From positions 72,715,937-72,779,936 of the forward strand of contig NC_133932.1 in NCBI RefSeq assembly GCF_031877795.1: DNA of 64,000 nucleotides. The letters are read 5' to 3'. The position numbers and the translations under genes were made by a program. How positions within the stretch are numbered: the stretch's first letter is position 1; every line of letters starts with the position of its first letter. Shown here one piece after another: positions 9,501 to 23,900 of this stretch. The stretch comes from Strix aluco (lineage: Eukaryota; Chordata; Aves; Strigiformes; Strigidae). The notes under the pieces were generated by a model. It did no database searches. It saw nothing but the letters and a program-made list of their open reading frames with translations, and was not told where the DNA came from.

Positions 9501-12500
9501 GCAGTATCTTGGACAATGTGGAAGTGAAATACAGAGCAAATTAAAACATTGTCAGTATGTCAATTACTATCATTGTGCCATTCTAATCTGAAGTGACTTG
9601 CAGTAAAGAAAAGGCATACATGTTCTTCATAAAGAATATAAGTAGAAAATATGAAAAAAAACCCACTGTGTTGCCACTCTGACAGATATAAACAGAAAAG
9701 GATGATCAAAGATTTAATAAAAAAAATTTGTGTCCATTTTAGCTTTAAGTTCCTATTTAGTATTGAGAACAATGTAAGTATATAACTAAGCAGGTTTCAG
9801 TAAATGTTTCAAAGACTAAAAAGATGACAGTTTAACCTTCCTTTATCTCTGAGATACTCTGTTAGAGAAGAAGGAGCTTGGATAAACTTTCTAAATTGAA
9901 AAAAAAAAAGAACAGTAGTGTATATTTAAAAGCACTTTAGCTTCCAGTCCCTTTTACTTCTGCTATACTCTGTTCTGCTCTGGATTCACTTATTACCACT
10001 TTGATTGATCCAATATCTCAAATATGCATTTGTTAGGAAACCTCTTACATTGTGCCTGCTTCCATCGCATTTCCAACACAGGCAAAAAATACTGTAAGCC
10101 TTAAGGTTGTATTAACTCTTCTTAGCTTAGGTGAATGTGTGGGGGTGGTAGGAAGTACTCCTTTTCTTCTCTAATTTGCCAAGTCATCAAGCATCTGAAG
10201 ACTTGTACTTACGGGTTCCAGTGAGAGTTGTAGCCCTGCTTTCACACCCGTGCTGGGGTGTCTCAGCAGCATCGGCGCAGTTTTGGTGTGAGGTGCTGCA
10301 GCGTGGGAGCAGGTGACAGGTGCCGTGGGAGCCAGAGGCCCCGAGAACGCGTTTGGGTGGAGATGAGTCAGCCTTGCCTCACAGCCTGCAAAAACCCTCC
10401 TTTCTTTTTGGCCTGGATTGCCTAACAGTAACATGATGAAAAAGACTTGGCCAAAAATAAAATGAAGGAAGGCAGAGAAGAGTTGGAAAAAGATGGGGTT
10501 TCTTTTTTTATTATTTATTTTTTCTTACATATCAATAGGATGCTGTCCTCACTCATGTTCTGAACTAAATGGTGTAAGATTTTCCAACATTGTGCCAACC
10601 AATTAATAGAAAGTGTAACTGTGTTTTTAACAAAGTTATTCAGCTACTTTTATGAAATTTTATGTAGGTTGGGGGTTTTTTTTGGGTGGATCCAAGAGAA
10701 GAACTACTAAACATCCTCTGTTCCCCTCCTTTCCTCTGCCTTTTCTCTCTGTGTGCTCTCCTGCTGCCTTCACCTTTACTGTTGCTGGCAAACAGCCTCT
10801 TGCAGGGTCTGAGGAAGGGTGTGCATCTTCAACAGAACAATGTAATGGACAAAACACAAAGTGCTGTCAAGTGTGCGGAGTAAACAAATTGCAAAGTAAT
10901 AATTAATTTTCTTTCATCTTTTTGTGGCTTTCATCCGCTAGTAGCAGTGACAGAGACAGCATTTTGAGATGAAGGTTTTCAAGATGGCTGAGAGGGAACT
11001 GGCGGAAGAAAATACCAAAGTTATAAAATAAATACAAGAATTAGTTTAATACACAAGGATTAGTAGGAAGAACAGAATATTTGAATGAAAAAACCAGTGA
11101 GTTAGGTCTTCTGCATTCAGAAGAGATGTAGCCTTTTATAGATTAGGCATGGGACAAACTATCCATTATCCTGTCTGTAGATAACAATGTATACCTTAAA
11201 GAAGATTTCAGATGCTACAGCTGGGAAGCAGAAATGAGTTTTTAGGTGAAGTTTGTCACCCCAGAGAACCCTGTCTACCTGTTAAAGTGGGAGCTGAAGA
11301 GATGTGCTGAAGAGCTTGAGCTTGCAGACTCTGTGCTTCATCTCTGAATTAAGATGAAACCCACAAATCTATTCTAGATGTTGAACTTTTTTAAAAGCTA
11401 CCAGAAGTCTGATGATGTTCCTTAGCATTTACTAGACGAAAATGACTTGAGGCAACTAACATGGCATCTCCTCTGCCACAGTCTCCAGCCTTTTCTCTGC
11501 CCATGTTTGTCTCAGATGCTGTGGGATTTGTAATCCCTCTGGATACGTGGGAGGTCTGTGGTTTCACCAAGATGCTCAACCTTCCAGAATTCTAGCCAAG
11601 GTGCCCTCTCGTATGTCTTCTGTACATGAAGATGTGGTCTTAACACTGGCGCATGAACCTGGTAGAGCATTTCTAAATGGTTTAGTGGATGAAAGTGTTC
11701 TAATTCTTCAATACAGTTGATGCCATTGTTATGTGAAGGTTACTTATGTAGATATTCATGTTGGAAATTCACAGTGAAGTATGTAATCTTTCATGCAAAT
11801 AATCACTAACTTAGTGGGAAATGTATTGTTTTATTAGCTGGTTCTATTTTAATAGATAATTTATGGGGTCCTAGGTTTAGTATACAGATATCAGAATGAG
11901 AAAGGCTTTTTCATTTTTTTTTTGTCCTGACAAATGTTTCAGTTGTAGCTAAGGGATAAAACAAATTAGCCCATTTTCACTGGATAGCTATGTGCTGACT
12001 GGATATTGTAAGTCTTTTGGTCTTATTAGTCCAGTTGTTTATCTAGTGGAAGAAAACTTGTTTTCTAGTCTACTGAAGATTTCTGTTGAAATATTTGATA
12101 ATCTGAAAGCATTGAAACAAATCCTAAGATTGTAATGAAACCCAAATAAGGCTGAAAAATTACACTGGTATGGACTTACGGGGCTGTAAAGAATTAGAAC
12201 AAAAGTTTGAAGAAAAATTAGTACATTAATGGTTTGTATTCATAGTGCACATATTAAGGGAAAAATCAGCTAAGTGAGGGTAGACTCAAACATTCCAGGA
12301 ATTTTTGTATTGTGCTTGAAGCTCTGTCCCTTTTATGGCAATGGTAAGTCAGTTATCTGCTAGCAGAATGAAAAAGGATAAATTCTGGCTGCCATAAAGC
12401 CAAGATGCATGTGCAAGCAGTATTCAGGGCCAAAACTCAGAAGATTTTTTAGTTGAAAATACACGTGTGTGTTTGAGTTTGCAAGAACAGGCAAGGAAGA

Positions 12501-15500
12501 CTAAAACTACGTAAAAGCTTGTAATATTACAGCTTTACTTGAGAAAATGATGAGATTTTTTACTGAAACTATCATATTTTTTTTAGCTGAAGTCTTTTGA
12601 CTGGGGATCTATCTTTGTTAAGAACAGCTGCATTTTTGGAATCAACATGGAAATATTTAGAGAAAGCCAGGGAATAGCAAGAGGTATAAATGAAAGTGAG
12701 AAGAAAGTAAAAAGCTTAAAATTATCCTAGGAAGTCTATGCTTTTATCCCTTTTTCTTTTTTTTATTTAATTTTAAATGGAACAGTGATTTTGAGGAGTC
12801 AGGGCTGCATGACTGATCCCAAGGGGCTGGAGTAGAAACAGGGCAAGAAACATCCCAGAAGCCAGGGATTAGAAGAGATTGTCAAAAACTGGTATTACAA
12901 AAAGAAAAAGTCAGGAAAGAGGGAAAGGACTAAGTGCTAGAGCCCTGCACTTAGTTTTGATTATAGCTGGAGGACGACTGTGGGAGCTGACTTTGGCTCT
13001 TGGCCCCTGCCACCAGTTGTTGGGACCCCCCAGCTGGCAGTCCCAGGCTGGAAGAAGTTGTTCTTCTGCTGATTACTGGTAAATCCCAGCTGGGGGAAGA
13101 CTCAGACATGGGTTCTGGTGATGTTAATTCTTATGTAATGTAATATTACTGTCTGTGACTTTCTATTGCTATTTTAAAACTTACTTCCCATTATGGACCT
13201 TGGTGATATAGCAAATGTTGTACCAGTGCCTAAAGTCTTTGGGTTAAATAATGTCTCGGCTCATGCCCTTGAGAATGCCAAAATAATAGTTCAAATCATG
13301 CAGAAAAACAAATCCATCTTGCTGGGGACATGCCTTTGAAAATGTGCTCTGATTCACACTGCTCAGACAAACAGTGGATGCTGATTTTTGATGCATTTTC
13401 CAGGAATGGTGTGCTTGGTTGGGACAGAGCTTGTGATCTTGAATAGTCTGGGTGTGTCATGAGCATATAAGAGCTTTCAGTGGTAACCCCTGAGACATAC
13501 AGGCAGGCAAATGCCACCCTCGCAGTGATTCTAGCTCAGTGCCCTCTGTCCTGTTGGGTGCAGAGTTATTTCCTCGAAGTTGCTAATGATTTCTGCTTCC
13601 CTTTAATTCATTTTTAGAGCAGTTGAAGGTGCTAAGGATGTGGAAGGATTTTTCCTAGAGCATCAAGGAGACCAAAGAAGATCATGGTGACAGGGCAAAG
13701 CCAGAAAACTTCATAGCTCAAAAATGAGGAGGATTGTTTTGTGAGGATGCTTCTGTGTGCCGTAATTATAAGGATCATGTTTTCTTCTTAGTGTCTTCAA
13801 ATAAAATCCTCAAATGAACAAGCTTAGCAAGCTTATACCCATTTGTGTCACCACAGCCTTTCCAAAGGTCACATACGCACCTACTGAAAGGTGTTCTAAA
13901 CACCTTTCTTGCATTCAGAAATGCTTTCTCACCAGTACCACAGGAGCTGCTGGTGCTGGAATGGACTTGGCAATGTGAGAGCAAGAGGAGAGGTCTGTGC
14001 AATCCTGTAGATAGATACACTATTCCTGGATGCTGCTAGGCCTGCAGAAAGTACAACTGGACAAAACACATGTAGGATATTACCAAGACTAACTGAACCT
14101 ATGTTAAGGCCTGAACTGGCATCTACATGGTCCCTGTGCAGCTTGAAATGAAAGCCAGCATATTATGATCTTGGTCCAGAGTTTGCAAATTACCAATTCT
14201 GTGCACAATTTTATTCGCTCACACAATATGAGACACATCTGTTTATTGACAGACATCTAAGTCTTGACTCCATTTCAGCAGAAGACATTTTATATTTGTT
14301 TAATGTCAATATATAAATATAATTTATTTTAATAAACGGTCTCCTGTTGGTTAAAATTAGATGGAATCATTTTAGCTTATAAAAGAGAACAGCATGCAGA
14401 ACTTAATGCAGTGCCAAAACAGGCCATGTACTGAGTATCGATCTTCTGTTGAGCTCAGGCTTATTTTAGCTGGACCATTACCCTGTACCATAGGGCCCAT
14501 AAGCAATTCTTTGTTTTTGTAAATCCCCATTCGTTATCATAGATTGAAGTCTGAACATTTCATGAAAAAAACATTAAAAGTTCTGCATTTCCCTCCCCAT
14601 GCTCTCTCAGATGCATGCCATCATTGCAAGGGTAATGGGCAATTACACGGGATGAGTTTGCACATGGCGCAGTGTGTATTTATATTGTCCAAGAGAAATG
14701 TATGAAATTGATTGATATGGGAAGGTGCATATGTGATTATGTCATGTCTTGTGTTGTTTTCAATAACACCCCTACATTTCTGTTAAATGTGGTTCGGCTG
14801 TCTAGAAAATTATTTCACAGTTCTAAATCCAAAGATATATAAATCATACCAAATCAGTCACGAAGATGGAGAATGGGTTCTCTGCAAAGCTGCACATATT
14901 ATTGGATGAAGTATTGCTGAAGAGAATTGAATGTTGTGATGTACTTAAAACATGAGCCTCTTATATGAGCTTTTCCGTACCTGAAGACAACTAATGCATT
15001 TCTGGAATGTTAGGTAAAATGTAAAGCTTGGATACAACACCACTAGTTAAAACAGAATTTATAATATTGCATGTAAAGTGATCTGTTTCTCGTCACTATT
15101 GTTTGCTGGGTTAGAAAGTGTAAAGTGTAGAATTCCTGTGCTTAGATTTATAGTATTAGATGGAAGCTGCCAAGAAAGCATTTTTAAAATCTGAATCACA
15201 CCATGCTAAAGGCAAAATTATGATGTACCTTCATAATTAACAAATCTCATAGTTGTTGCTGGTGGTGGGCGGCGATCTGTGTGTTTCCCTCGGTACCAAT
15301 TATTAATCTGATAGCCCAATACCAAGTGAGATAATTCACAGGAATTAGTCATCTGACTGAATTTTGGTGCTGATGCTTCAATATCTGACTGGCTGCAGGA
15401 ATTATTTAGTGACCCATTAAGTGTGAAACTGGGTCTGTCATGGAGAAGCCTGATCTTACACAGGTGTCCGCTTCTTTAGCCTGATTATTTGCCTGCCTCT

Positions 15501-18500
15501 GGGGGGCGGAAAAGGGATGGGACTGTAAAAGAATCAAGGCACTTTGCATGTTGTGGTGAAATACTGAGGTATCGTCTGGGTGGAGAAATAATTTCTAAGT
15601 ATATTGGCTGGGTAGGACCAATGGCTGCACTTGCTTGTCCCCCCATGCCTTCCCATGTGTGCTGTGCTCCCTGTGGGATAGATTTTTAGGTGTATCTACA
15701 GGATCGCACAGACCTCCTCTTGCTCTCACATTGCCAAGTCCATTCCAGATAGGATATTTCAGCCTTCTCCTTACACCCTCTTTACTGCGGCGTATGAAAA
15801 TGGCATACCAGCTTTTTCTTCCCTGGCTACTGCCACACTTCCCTATGCTACACATAAAGCCTTGCAGGTGAATCAGCACCATTTGCCTTTTGCTGGCTGC
15901 CAGCACCTGCCTTTGAAGCAGGAGCATGGCTGAGGCTTGGGCTGGCCAGCAGCCGGGACCAGCAGCAGCACCCGCTGCCCTTCATCTCATGGGAGAGGCA
16001 GAGGAGTGCAGATCAGCTGTCGGTCTGCACATCCCAAGTCAGACACTTGGCAGTCGCAACTGCTTCCCGTAAGCCTGAGGATGACTGGCAGGGATCCTGT
16101 ATCCTTGGCCTGTCCTGCCGGACCTGGAGAAGTTTGATCTCCAGTAGAGCCCAAAGCAGTAGCGCTGCTCCGTCCCTGCCTGCTGTCGCCTTTGAAGCCA
16201 GACTCTCTGGCTGACTGCAGTAGGGAGCAAGAGCAATGCCTGTTGCACCCCCTTCAAAACCTACAGGCAATCAGAAAGGGAAGGGAACAAGCTGTAAAAA
16301 GGCCAGAAAATGTCAGGAAGATCTATTTGTCTTTTCTTACTCTTAGGGTGTTTCAGCAATTTGTTTATGACATGAGAAATTACTTCTGTCACTGAAGAAT
16401 TATTACGTGCAGAGAAGTAGGGTTGCGGTCTCGGACAGTAGACTAAAAATGAGTTTCATCAGCTTGGTTGTCTGAAGGTTATTTGATATTAACAGATTTA
16501 CAGAGAGAAAAAAAGAGGTGGGTCAGATGTCTTGTGCCTGTTTTCCTCCCATTCAACCAACACTACCCTGTTCCCTGGACTGAAAGTCCAATGTCATGTC
16601 TGTAACCACTTTATTTTCTTCATATATGTTTGTTTCGATGTTGGGACTTGATGACAGGCTGATAGCTTCCTAAAAACTTAGTCAATTAAAATGTTACAGA
16701 ACACATGAAAATATATGCTATTATCTAATGTCAGGAAGCCAATAAAAGCTTCTGGATGTGTTGACAAATGAGAAACTACATAGATGTAGCGATCAAGGTA
16801 AGTTAGCAAGGGAAAAATACCTCCTGAGGCTTTAGGCTGAGTCATCAAAGAGATTTTTTTTTTTAAATAATAAAGACGTTAACAGAAAGAAATCTTCCAA
16901 AATGTTATCAATAGAGTACAAGGCAGCTTTTTCTGTAGGGTTGGGTTTAATACTTCCCACTGTTAAGTGAACACCTCACACTAGCTTCAAAGACTGTGGA
17001 TGTATTTCTTGGTATCTGTTTTTCTCCTCATTGTAACATTAAGCGCAAAGGAGACAGACTACTGGGTAGGATCTTCTGGTAGTCTGGTAGTTGGAGGGAA
17101 GAGGGACTAAGAATGGGAGGTTGACTGAAACCCATAAAGTTTTGTGGCTGTGCCCAGCTGATGTATTGTTTCTTTTTTAAGGACTACTGACAGTTGGTAC
17201 AGAAGCCCTGTGAAATGCAGAAATACACGTGTTTTGGGGAAAAAGCAGCCAAAAATGTTTAGGAATAAAAGGTGACTTTGGTTTTTTTTTTTTTTTTTCC
17301 ATTTTGTTTCTTTTTCCAGGCCTTATCAAGAACTATTGGAAAGGCAAATTTCAGAGAAAAATTCTAAAGAAATATATATTATGTATTTTTGTCCCAGAAT
17401 AGGCAGTAAAATAATTGCTAGGGTAATGATATAAATATTACTGCTGTACTTTTATTTATCAGAATTCCTCCTAAAATTATAAATAGTTTGAATAAACAAC
17501 TTCATTTTGGAACCAGTAGTAGCAGCCAAACACAATTCCTGTGCACTGCAGTCCGTACTATTCTCAGTTCTGTGCAAAGTACACTCATATGTCTATACAC
17601 TGGCATATTATCTTTCTTGACAAAGTTTTTTTCACCGGAAGCATCTCCTTTATTTTTATTCCAGTGAAGTACCTGTGCACATACTTGTTTCTGAAGTCTT
17701 CATCTTTGTTTACAAGTTAATGATATTGACACTGTATCTCTTTCAGCATTTTCTTTTTCTCTACATATGCCATTGGTGCCTACTCAAAGTGTCTGTTAAT
17801 AGAACCCCCTCATTATTACATGTAATATTGAAAAGCATTTTATAATTCATTTCATGCCAACGTATCTAGCATGGCTCACTCCTTTTAAGACTGAGAGATG
17901 CATTATGCATAATGTAAATAAAACCTCATTTTGGTAAGCAAGTATCTATTACAGATATTTTTATTTCCTCCCCTTCCTCTCTTTCATTTTTCTTCAAGAA
18001 AAGTGTGATTAAATCCCACCCCCTCCCAAACGCCTTTAAAACCTGTGGGAACTTCTTACCTCTAAGTCAGGACCATGGGTCCAGATGGATAATCAAGGAA
18101 GAGTGACAGGTTCCAATGAATTTCTTTTCCCTTGCCAGTAAAGTTGGCATAGCTTAGGTTCTGACTCTGTGGTAAAAATAAAGGGTTTTTTTTCTCTTCT
18201 TTCAGATTAAATTATGGACTTCCACACGGTGCAGTCTAGGGTTTTATTTTTCCAGTTTGCTTTCTTCTGTGGAGTGTTCGTCAAACCTTTTTAGATATGA
18301 AGCTATGGACATTAGGTCCTGTCCAAAGGGAGATTGTCTGTTTCAGAAACAAATCTATAATATTGCCTCTGGACATACACTGCCATGCCACAAACCCCTT
18401 GAGGGCTATCACATTTCATCTGAAGAATCCAATGCAGTTGTTCCATCTCCAGTGGTTCCCCTCCCATTGCACATCCACCTGTTCCCTCAGCTACAAACAG

Positions 18501-20021
18501 AATTGCAAACCGGTTTCAGGTACTGCAGCTGAAGTGATGGATCCTGCATATTTATAAGGAGCTTTTCCCAGCTGGGCACTAGAGTAGCTACTGCAGGTGT
18601 GCTGCAGCACTGGGGAGTCCCAGACAAGGCCCTTGCAGTTGCAGAAGCTGTGGGAATTGAAGGGCTCACACAGGCTTTCTTGGTACCTTTCTTTCCCTTT
18701 CTCCTTTTTCCCGTGGTGTGTACAAGGAAGTGCTCTCCCTGAGCAGCTCCGGCTGACTGCTTAGATACCCTGTTCAAGCAAGTAGCGTGGCTCTCTAGCT
18801 CCATAAAGCTAATCAACTGCTTATCTGGTTGCTGTCCTCATATAAGGTCAGTTTGCTGCTGATCTGGTGGACTGAGGCAGATGTTGCAGGCAACATCCAG
18901 ACCAGCTGCAGGTGAACGTGGCTGGCTGCACGTGTGGGAGCGGAAAGCTCTTCCCTATTTTGCCACAAGCTGCTCTGGCAGCCCTAGGAAGTATTTTCAG
19001 CTTCCCTATATCTCTCTTTCCCAAAGGTGAAGTAAGGATAACAGAAGTGACTGATCTTCAAAGTAGGATACATGTCAGTTGTGTGATACTCTGTGATAGG
19101 GATTATACAAAGCCTTAAAGTGTATAATAAAAACTCATTTGACTGAGTTTGAAGATTAATTTTTCAGTATCACCAGCTTCAGGAATAAAAGGAGTGCACA
19201 TATCCCAAAAGTTGGTGGCACACTCACACCCATCACTTAACATGTAACTCTGCTGTGTTGTCGAGCTTTTTCCTGTACTGGCTCTTGGTGTTCTCATTTT
19301 CAGGTGTTCCTAGAGTAACCACAGAGACAAAACCTTTAAATAAAGAGGGTAAATATCAGAATGAGAAAAAAAATGGATGTTCAAGGGGAATTTTGTCAGA
19401 GGGTTCAGGATAGTTCACCAGATTAGCTGGGGATTTCCACCTGAAGCTTTTATTTTGTCTACTTCTTTGTGACCCTCTTGGAGAACAAAATTGTTTCTAA
19501 CTTTACAGTATATTTAAAACCATATCTTCTAAATTGTTTCTGCTTAGGACCCTGGAACAGAAAAATCTTTTTATTCCTACAAGAAAAGGCAAAAATATTC
19601 ACAGAATTATTTAGATGCTTAAAGGTAATGGATTTGAATTTTGATATTCAAGATAGAGGAGGAAAATAAAAGTAATCAGAATAGCTTTAAACCCACATAC
19701 CTGATGATGCCTGCCAGTTTTTCTGAGGAAAAAACAGCCAGGATCTCCATATTAAATTTATTTTAGTGATTTAAAAAAGTCTTTTGGAAATGGAAATTTT
19801 AACTTCAAAGTTTTTTTCAGTTTCTTTAACATGAAATTCCTTTCCAGTGAAAGAAGGGGAAATGAAGTAAATGAATAAAGGAAAGGCTTGCCAACAAATG
19901 ATAAGCTTTGGATTGTTATAAATAGCTATTAAAAGTTCAGTGTCATAATATGAGTGTGTTACCTGCTCTCCTCTTTTCCCACTGCTAATTGAAAATAGGA
20001 GGGGAGTGATTTAATTCTTTA
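6591..20021. other. Intronic sequence, no gene recognised
   Basis: This is non-coding intron of mixed composition. Moderately GC-rich patches (about 7200-7720, 8280-8830, 10260-10370, 15640-16260) open short frames on both strands at once, which argues against real coding. AT-rich parts include an ATTA-rich cluster at 6897-6945, a poly(T) run at 17282-17298 and a 14-bp palindrome at 17901-17914. A 750-bp stretch at about 14200-14960 is rich in homeodomain-like motifs. No retroelement other than the flanking CR1 was recognised. Confidence 0.6.
17282..17298. repeat. Poly(T) run
   Basis: This is an uninterrupted run of about 17 T in the intron. No target-site duplication or adjoining retroposed sequence was recognised. 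Confidence 0.85.
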
Positions 20022-20064
20022 CGATTAATTTTACAGTGTTGAACAAGATAGGGGATCCAGGCTG
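20022..20064. repeat. Short dispersed direct repeat, copy 1
   Basis: About 43 bp beginning cgattaattttacag and ending ccaggctg match a second copy at 20902-20944 at roughly four of five positions after small gaps. The copies share the core gttgaaca.gatagg. Flanking sequence does not appear to be duplicated. The repeat family is unknown to me. Confidence 0.55.
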
Positions 20065-20901
20065 TTCTCAGCTGGATAGCAAACAGTAGAGCTATTCTTT
20101 TGGTCCGAAAACCCTGACCTCGTAGGGAAAAGTGATCCAACTGCTTCCAAAATAGGCACATCTGTATACTGTAGTACATTGTCTCTCAGGGATACTTGAT
20201 TTATGATCCACCAGTTGAAGTACGGGTGAAATAAATGTAGAGTTCCAGCATAAAAGGCATGAAACTATACCTCATCTCAAAAATTTTAGGCATCCCTGTG
20301 TATTTTTTGTTTAGAAAAGCTATGTCAACCTATTTTAGGAAGTACAGCAGACAGCTTCTGTTCTTCATTTTCCTTACTACTTGTAGTTTCTGCTGGGAAC
20401 GTAAATACTTGTCTTAAATATACTTACAAAGACTAAATCACTCTATTGCATCATGTGAATTTTTCGGCATTCAGGTGCTGAAATACAGAAATGGAGACGG
20501 GAATACAAAGCAAGCATCCAATCAGCTTGCTTTACTCTCTTTTTCCCTTGAAAGTGCAATGTGTTTGAGATATTGGCAAGAAACACTGAAATTTAAACAT
20601 GGCTATAAAGTGAGGGGTGGATGTGATTTTACTTTTGTAACCACTGTTTTTTGCTTGTAGACAATTTTCTTTGTTGAGAAAATAAGAGAGCTCCCAGCTG
20701 CTGTCAGCTCCTCACCCCCGTAATATCAGGTAGCAGTGAAGTAGGTATTGCAGAACCCATTGGTGGGGAAATAGATCTGCTGCTTTTCCTAAAAGAGAAA
20801 TAAAAAGAAGCAGCCTTCTGAGCAAACTTTAATTCAGCTGTCATAGTAGGATTAGAACAGATTGACCACACTGGCAAGGTATTGGGAGTCAAGATATTTG
20901 T
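20065..20901. other. Intronic sequence between the paired repeats, no gene
   Basis: AT-rich non-coding intron. I see no motif, repeat or coding signal beyond short chance open frames. Confidence 0.6.
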
Positions 20902-20944
20902 GTGATTAATTTAACAGGGTTGAACAGGATAGGGAAGCAGGCTG
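20902..20944. repeat. Short dispersed direct repeat, copy 2
   Basis: This copy, beginning tgattaatttaacag and ending gcaggctg, is in the same orientation as copy 1 about 880 bp upstream. It could be a local duplication or two fragments of an unrecognised dispersed repeat. Confidence 0.55.
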
Positions 20945-23900
20945 GGCTGACTTGCTGGCTGATGCTAAAGTGGCTGCATCCTGCAGGGCTGCCAAAAGAG
21001 GCATTTCCACTCCTTTTCCTCATGTATGTTAGCGTCAGTGTTCGTTTTGCTGTGAGCTGGAGGCCGTTTCAGCCCGGCTGGTTCCCAGCGTTGGCTCCTG
21101 GTACAGCTGGCTGTGTGATGGTCGGCGTTAGCACAGGAGAGGGAGCGGGAGCGGGGCCAGACCGCAGCTGTTAACAGCAGCAGGGATTTGGGCTGTGCTG
21201 CAGGAACTGTGTTAACCACAGCTTCAAGGTGTGGTTTCGCATCAGAGCTGGACTGACCCAGAGGAGGGGTAGAGGATGAGTGGGGCTGACCTTTTTGTCG
21301 CAGCCAGCTAGTAGCTGGCTTCCCCAAACTGCAGCCTTGCTCGCTCTGTTGTCTGTTTGCATTTGGAGTGACGGTGGCCATTAAATGTGTTTGCGAGATG
21401 TATAGCCAAATACACTTCCCTCTTACTGCTGTCCATATACTGACATAACACTAATATATCTTTGTACAAAGAAAACGCTTAAAGAAGATTCTGTTTTCAT
21501 AGTCAAGCTCTGTGCAAGCTAAATATGGGCCCCTTTCGCATCATACTAGCCTTTAATTGCTTGATGGATTTTACAGGATCCCACCTCATTCAATACACAG
21601 AACAGGCTGTGCTCATGGAGTGAGGGAGGATGCAGGGGTTTTTGGCCTTTTCACTTTTTGGACTCGTTTCTTATTTAAGATCTTGTAATGAAGTTGTGCT
21701 TTGAAGGCAGAATAACTGCCTTCAGCTTCTTGTGAGTTTCTGATGGCTTTTATCACAATAATACCTGCATGCTTCACAAAAGCATGCACTTTTAGAAGCT
21801 TACCTCCCAGATGGCAGGAGGCAGCGTATTGCTGCAGTCAGCTTTTTCACCCCATTCTGTCTGTGAGAACCAGAGTGGTGCCTGAACCCTTCCTACAGAG
21901 TTCATAGTTATGTGCTGACAGTTTGGGAGAGGAAGCATAGAGAAGGTAATGTCAAAAGTACCTCCTAATTAGCATTTCTTAGTTTGCTTTTAACACAGTA
22001 ACTTCCTGAAGCCAGGTCTTTGAGGTCTTTGGTCTGAGAAGAGATCCAACACCAAACACATAGAAAATGGAGAATGTATAATTAGTGACTGCCTGTGAAA
22101 AGTGTGGAAATTATTTGTGCAGTGTCTTCAGGAGATTTTATGGTAGAGACAAGGACTGGTTCCTGTTCTCCAGGGCACCACTCAACAACCTTAACCAGGA
22201 AATGATTTTGCAGTTGTCTGCTTCAGACCTCTGTGCATCTTCTAGTACCTGCAGCAACCAAGCAGCAATCATGCAGGCAGCCTGCCTTATGATAGCAGAC
22301 CCTAATGCTGAGATTTCGTATTCCCTTTAAATTGACCTGGGTGGGGCTGGTGCTGTCAGGGATGGCTGTGCTCTCTCACAGCTCATGCCTATTTTCAGAA
22401 AAGAAAAGCTTTTACCCTTTCTGGGCAGCAAAGCTGCAAGGAAGAGATGGTGGTGCCAGCTTGGCTAGGCCAGGCTGGTGTGGAGGAGTCAGGTTGCTTC
22501 AGAGCAATAGTAATTCAATGAGTTCAGCCTGTTCAAGGAAAGCAAGAGAGCCATGCAGAAAGAAAGGAACCCTCTGCTCACGCAGGGCATATACAGGGCT
22601 CTCAGAGAGAACCTTAATTTTTCATTTCCTAACTTGCCTTGGCATGGAAGAAGGTTGTAAATCTAAACCCTTCAAAAATAATTGAAAGAACAAAGTGAAT
22701 CGAACATTTTGACTCTTTCGAGAAAGGAAGGTTGTGAAGTGTAGCTCTGCCACAGAGATTGTAATGAGAGGTACCAGTTCCCCGCTGATCTGTTACCCAT
22801 CACTTTCTCAGGGCAGGAGGAAGGTGTGGTATTTGAAATTCTTTCTCAGAGGCTTCATAGTTACTTACTGAAAGCAGTGGTGAAATGGAAATTCATTTTT
22901 CCATGTCTCATCCAGACTATGGTTTTGCTCCAGTAAAGAGCACTCTTCATTTTCTTCTCAGTTTCTCAGCGCAGTGTCTTTCCCCTGACTGTATCGGTTA
23001 TTTTCCTTTTACATTATCTACTTATCTTACCTGTCGTCCTTCTTCTCCTCGCTCCTTTGCCCTGATAGTCCAGTTCCACTGTGTTTGATTATCATTTTAG
23101 CCTTACCCTTCTCTCTTCACATGGAGCCAGCTGATAGTCAGGGCTACTAGCTTTGCCTGTAATAAGCAAGAAAAGTGTATGCAGCAAACCACAGGTTTTG
23201 ATGTTAGCATTGTATGTACTTGAGTATTTTGTCTTTTAACTGCTGATGAGCAGGCAGTTCCCAGTTTACAAGCTGCTTAATCTGTTTGATGTATCCATTA
23301 CAACATCAGTGCTTAGTCTGTGCTCCTCTTTTGGTGTTCCTGTCTTTCTGTTGAACTATTGCCAGGTATAACTCCTATGTCTGCAAACATGGAAGAGTTG
23401 ATGGAACAATTGTCTTTCTTTTTCCCTGGAAATTGTTCAGTGGGTTTTTGTTTTGGCGGGGCTCTGTGTTGTGTTTATCACTGTCCCCTCCAGTGCTTAA
23501 AATCACTGTGGGAAAATAGAAAGGTCAGATGTTGCAGGACTTCCTTGCGAACCTGCTTTCCATCTCACAAGTATGAAGCTTTTAAAACTAGCTAGAAGCT
23601 TCGTTGAAGCAACTGGAGAATGATAAAATCTATGAATTCAGCTGAAGCAATGGTAAGACTGCAACACAGTTATTTTTAGCCTTTATGTAGACAGATGCAC
23701 GTTTTTGCAACCTGTTTTGAATTATCTGTGGTAATAGAAAATTGTATATTACTATTAAATGTGTAGAACTTGAAGTTCTCCTAAGCACATGCCTCCTTAG
23801 AGCGTATCTTTCAGAAGATCAGTATTGGCACTGTGACAAGGCATGTCCTACACATGATGCCTTCTGTGCACTGTTGGTAGCAGGTAGCCCCATCTGTCTA

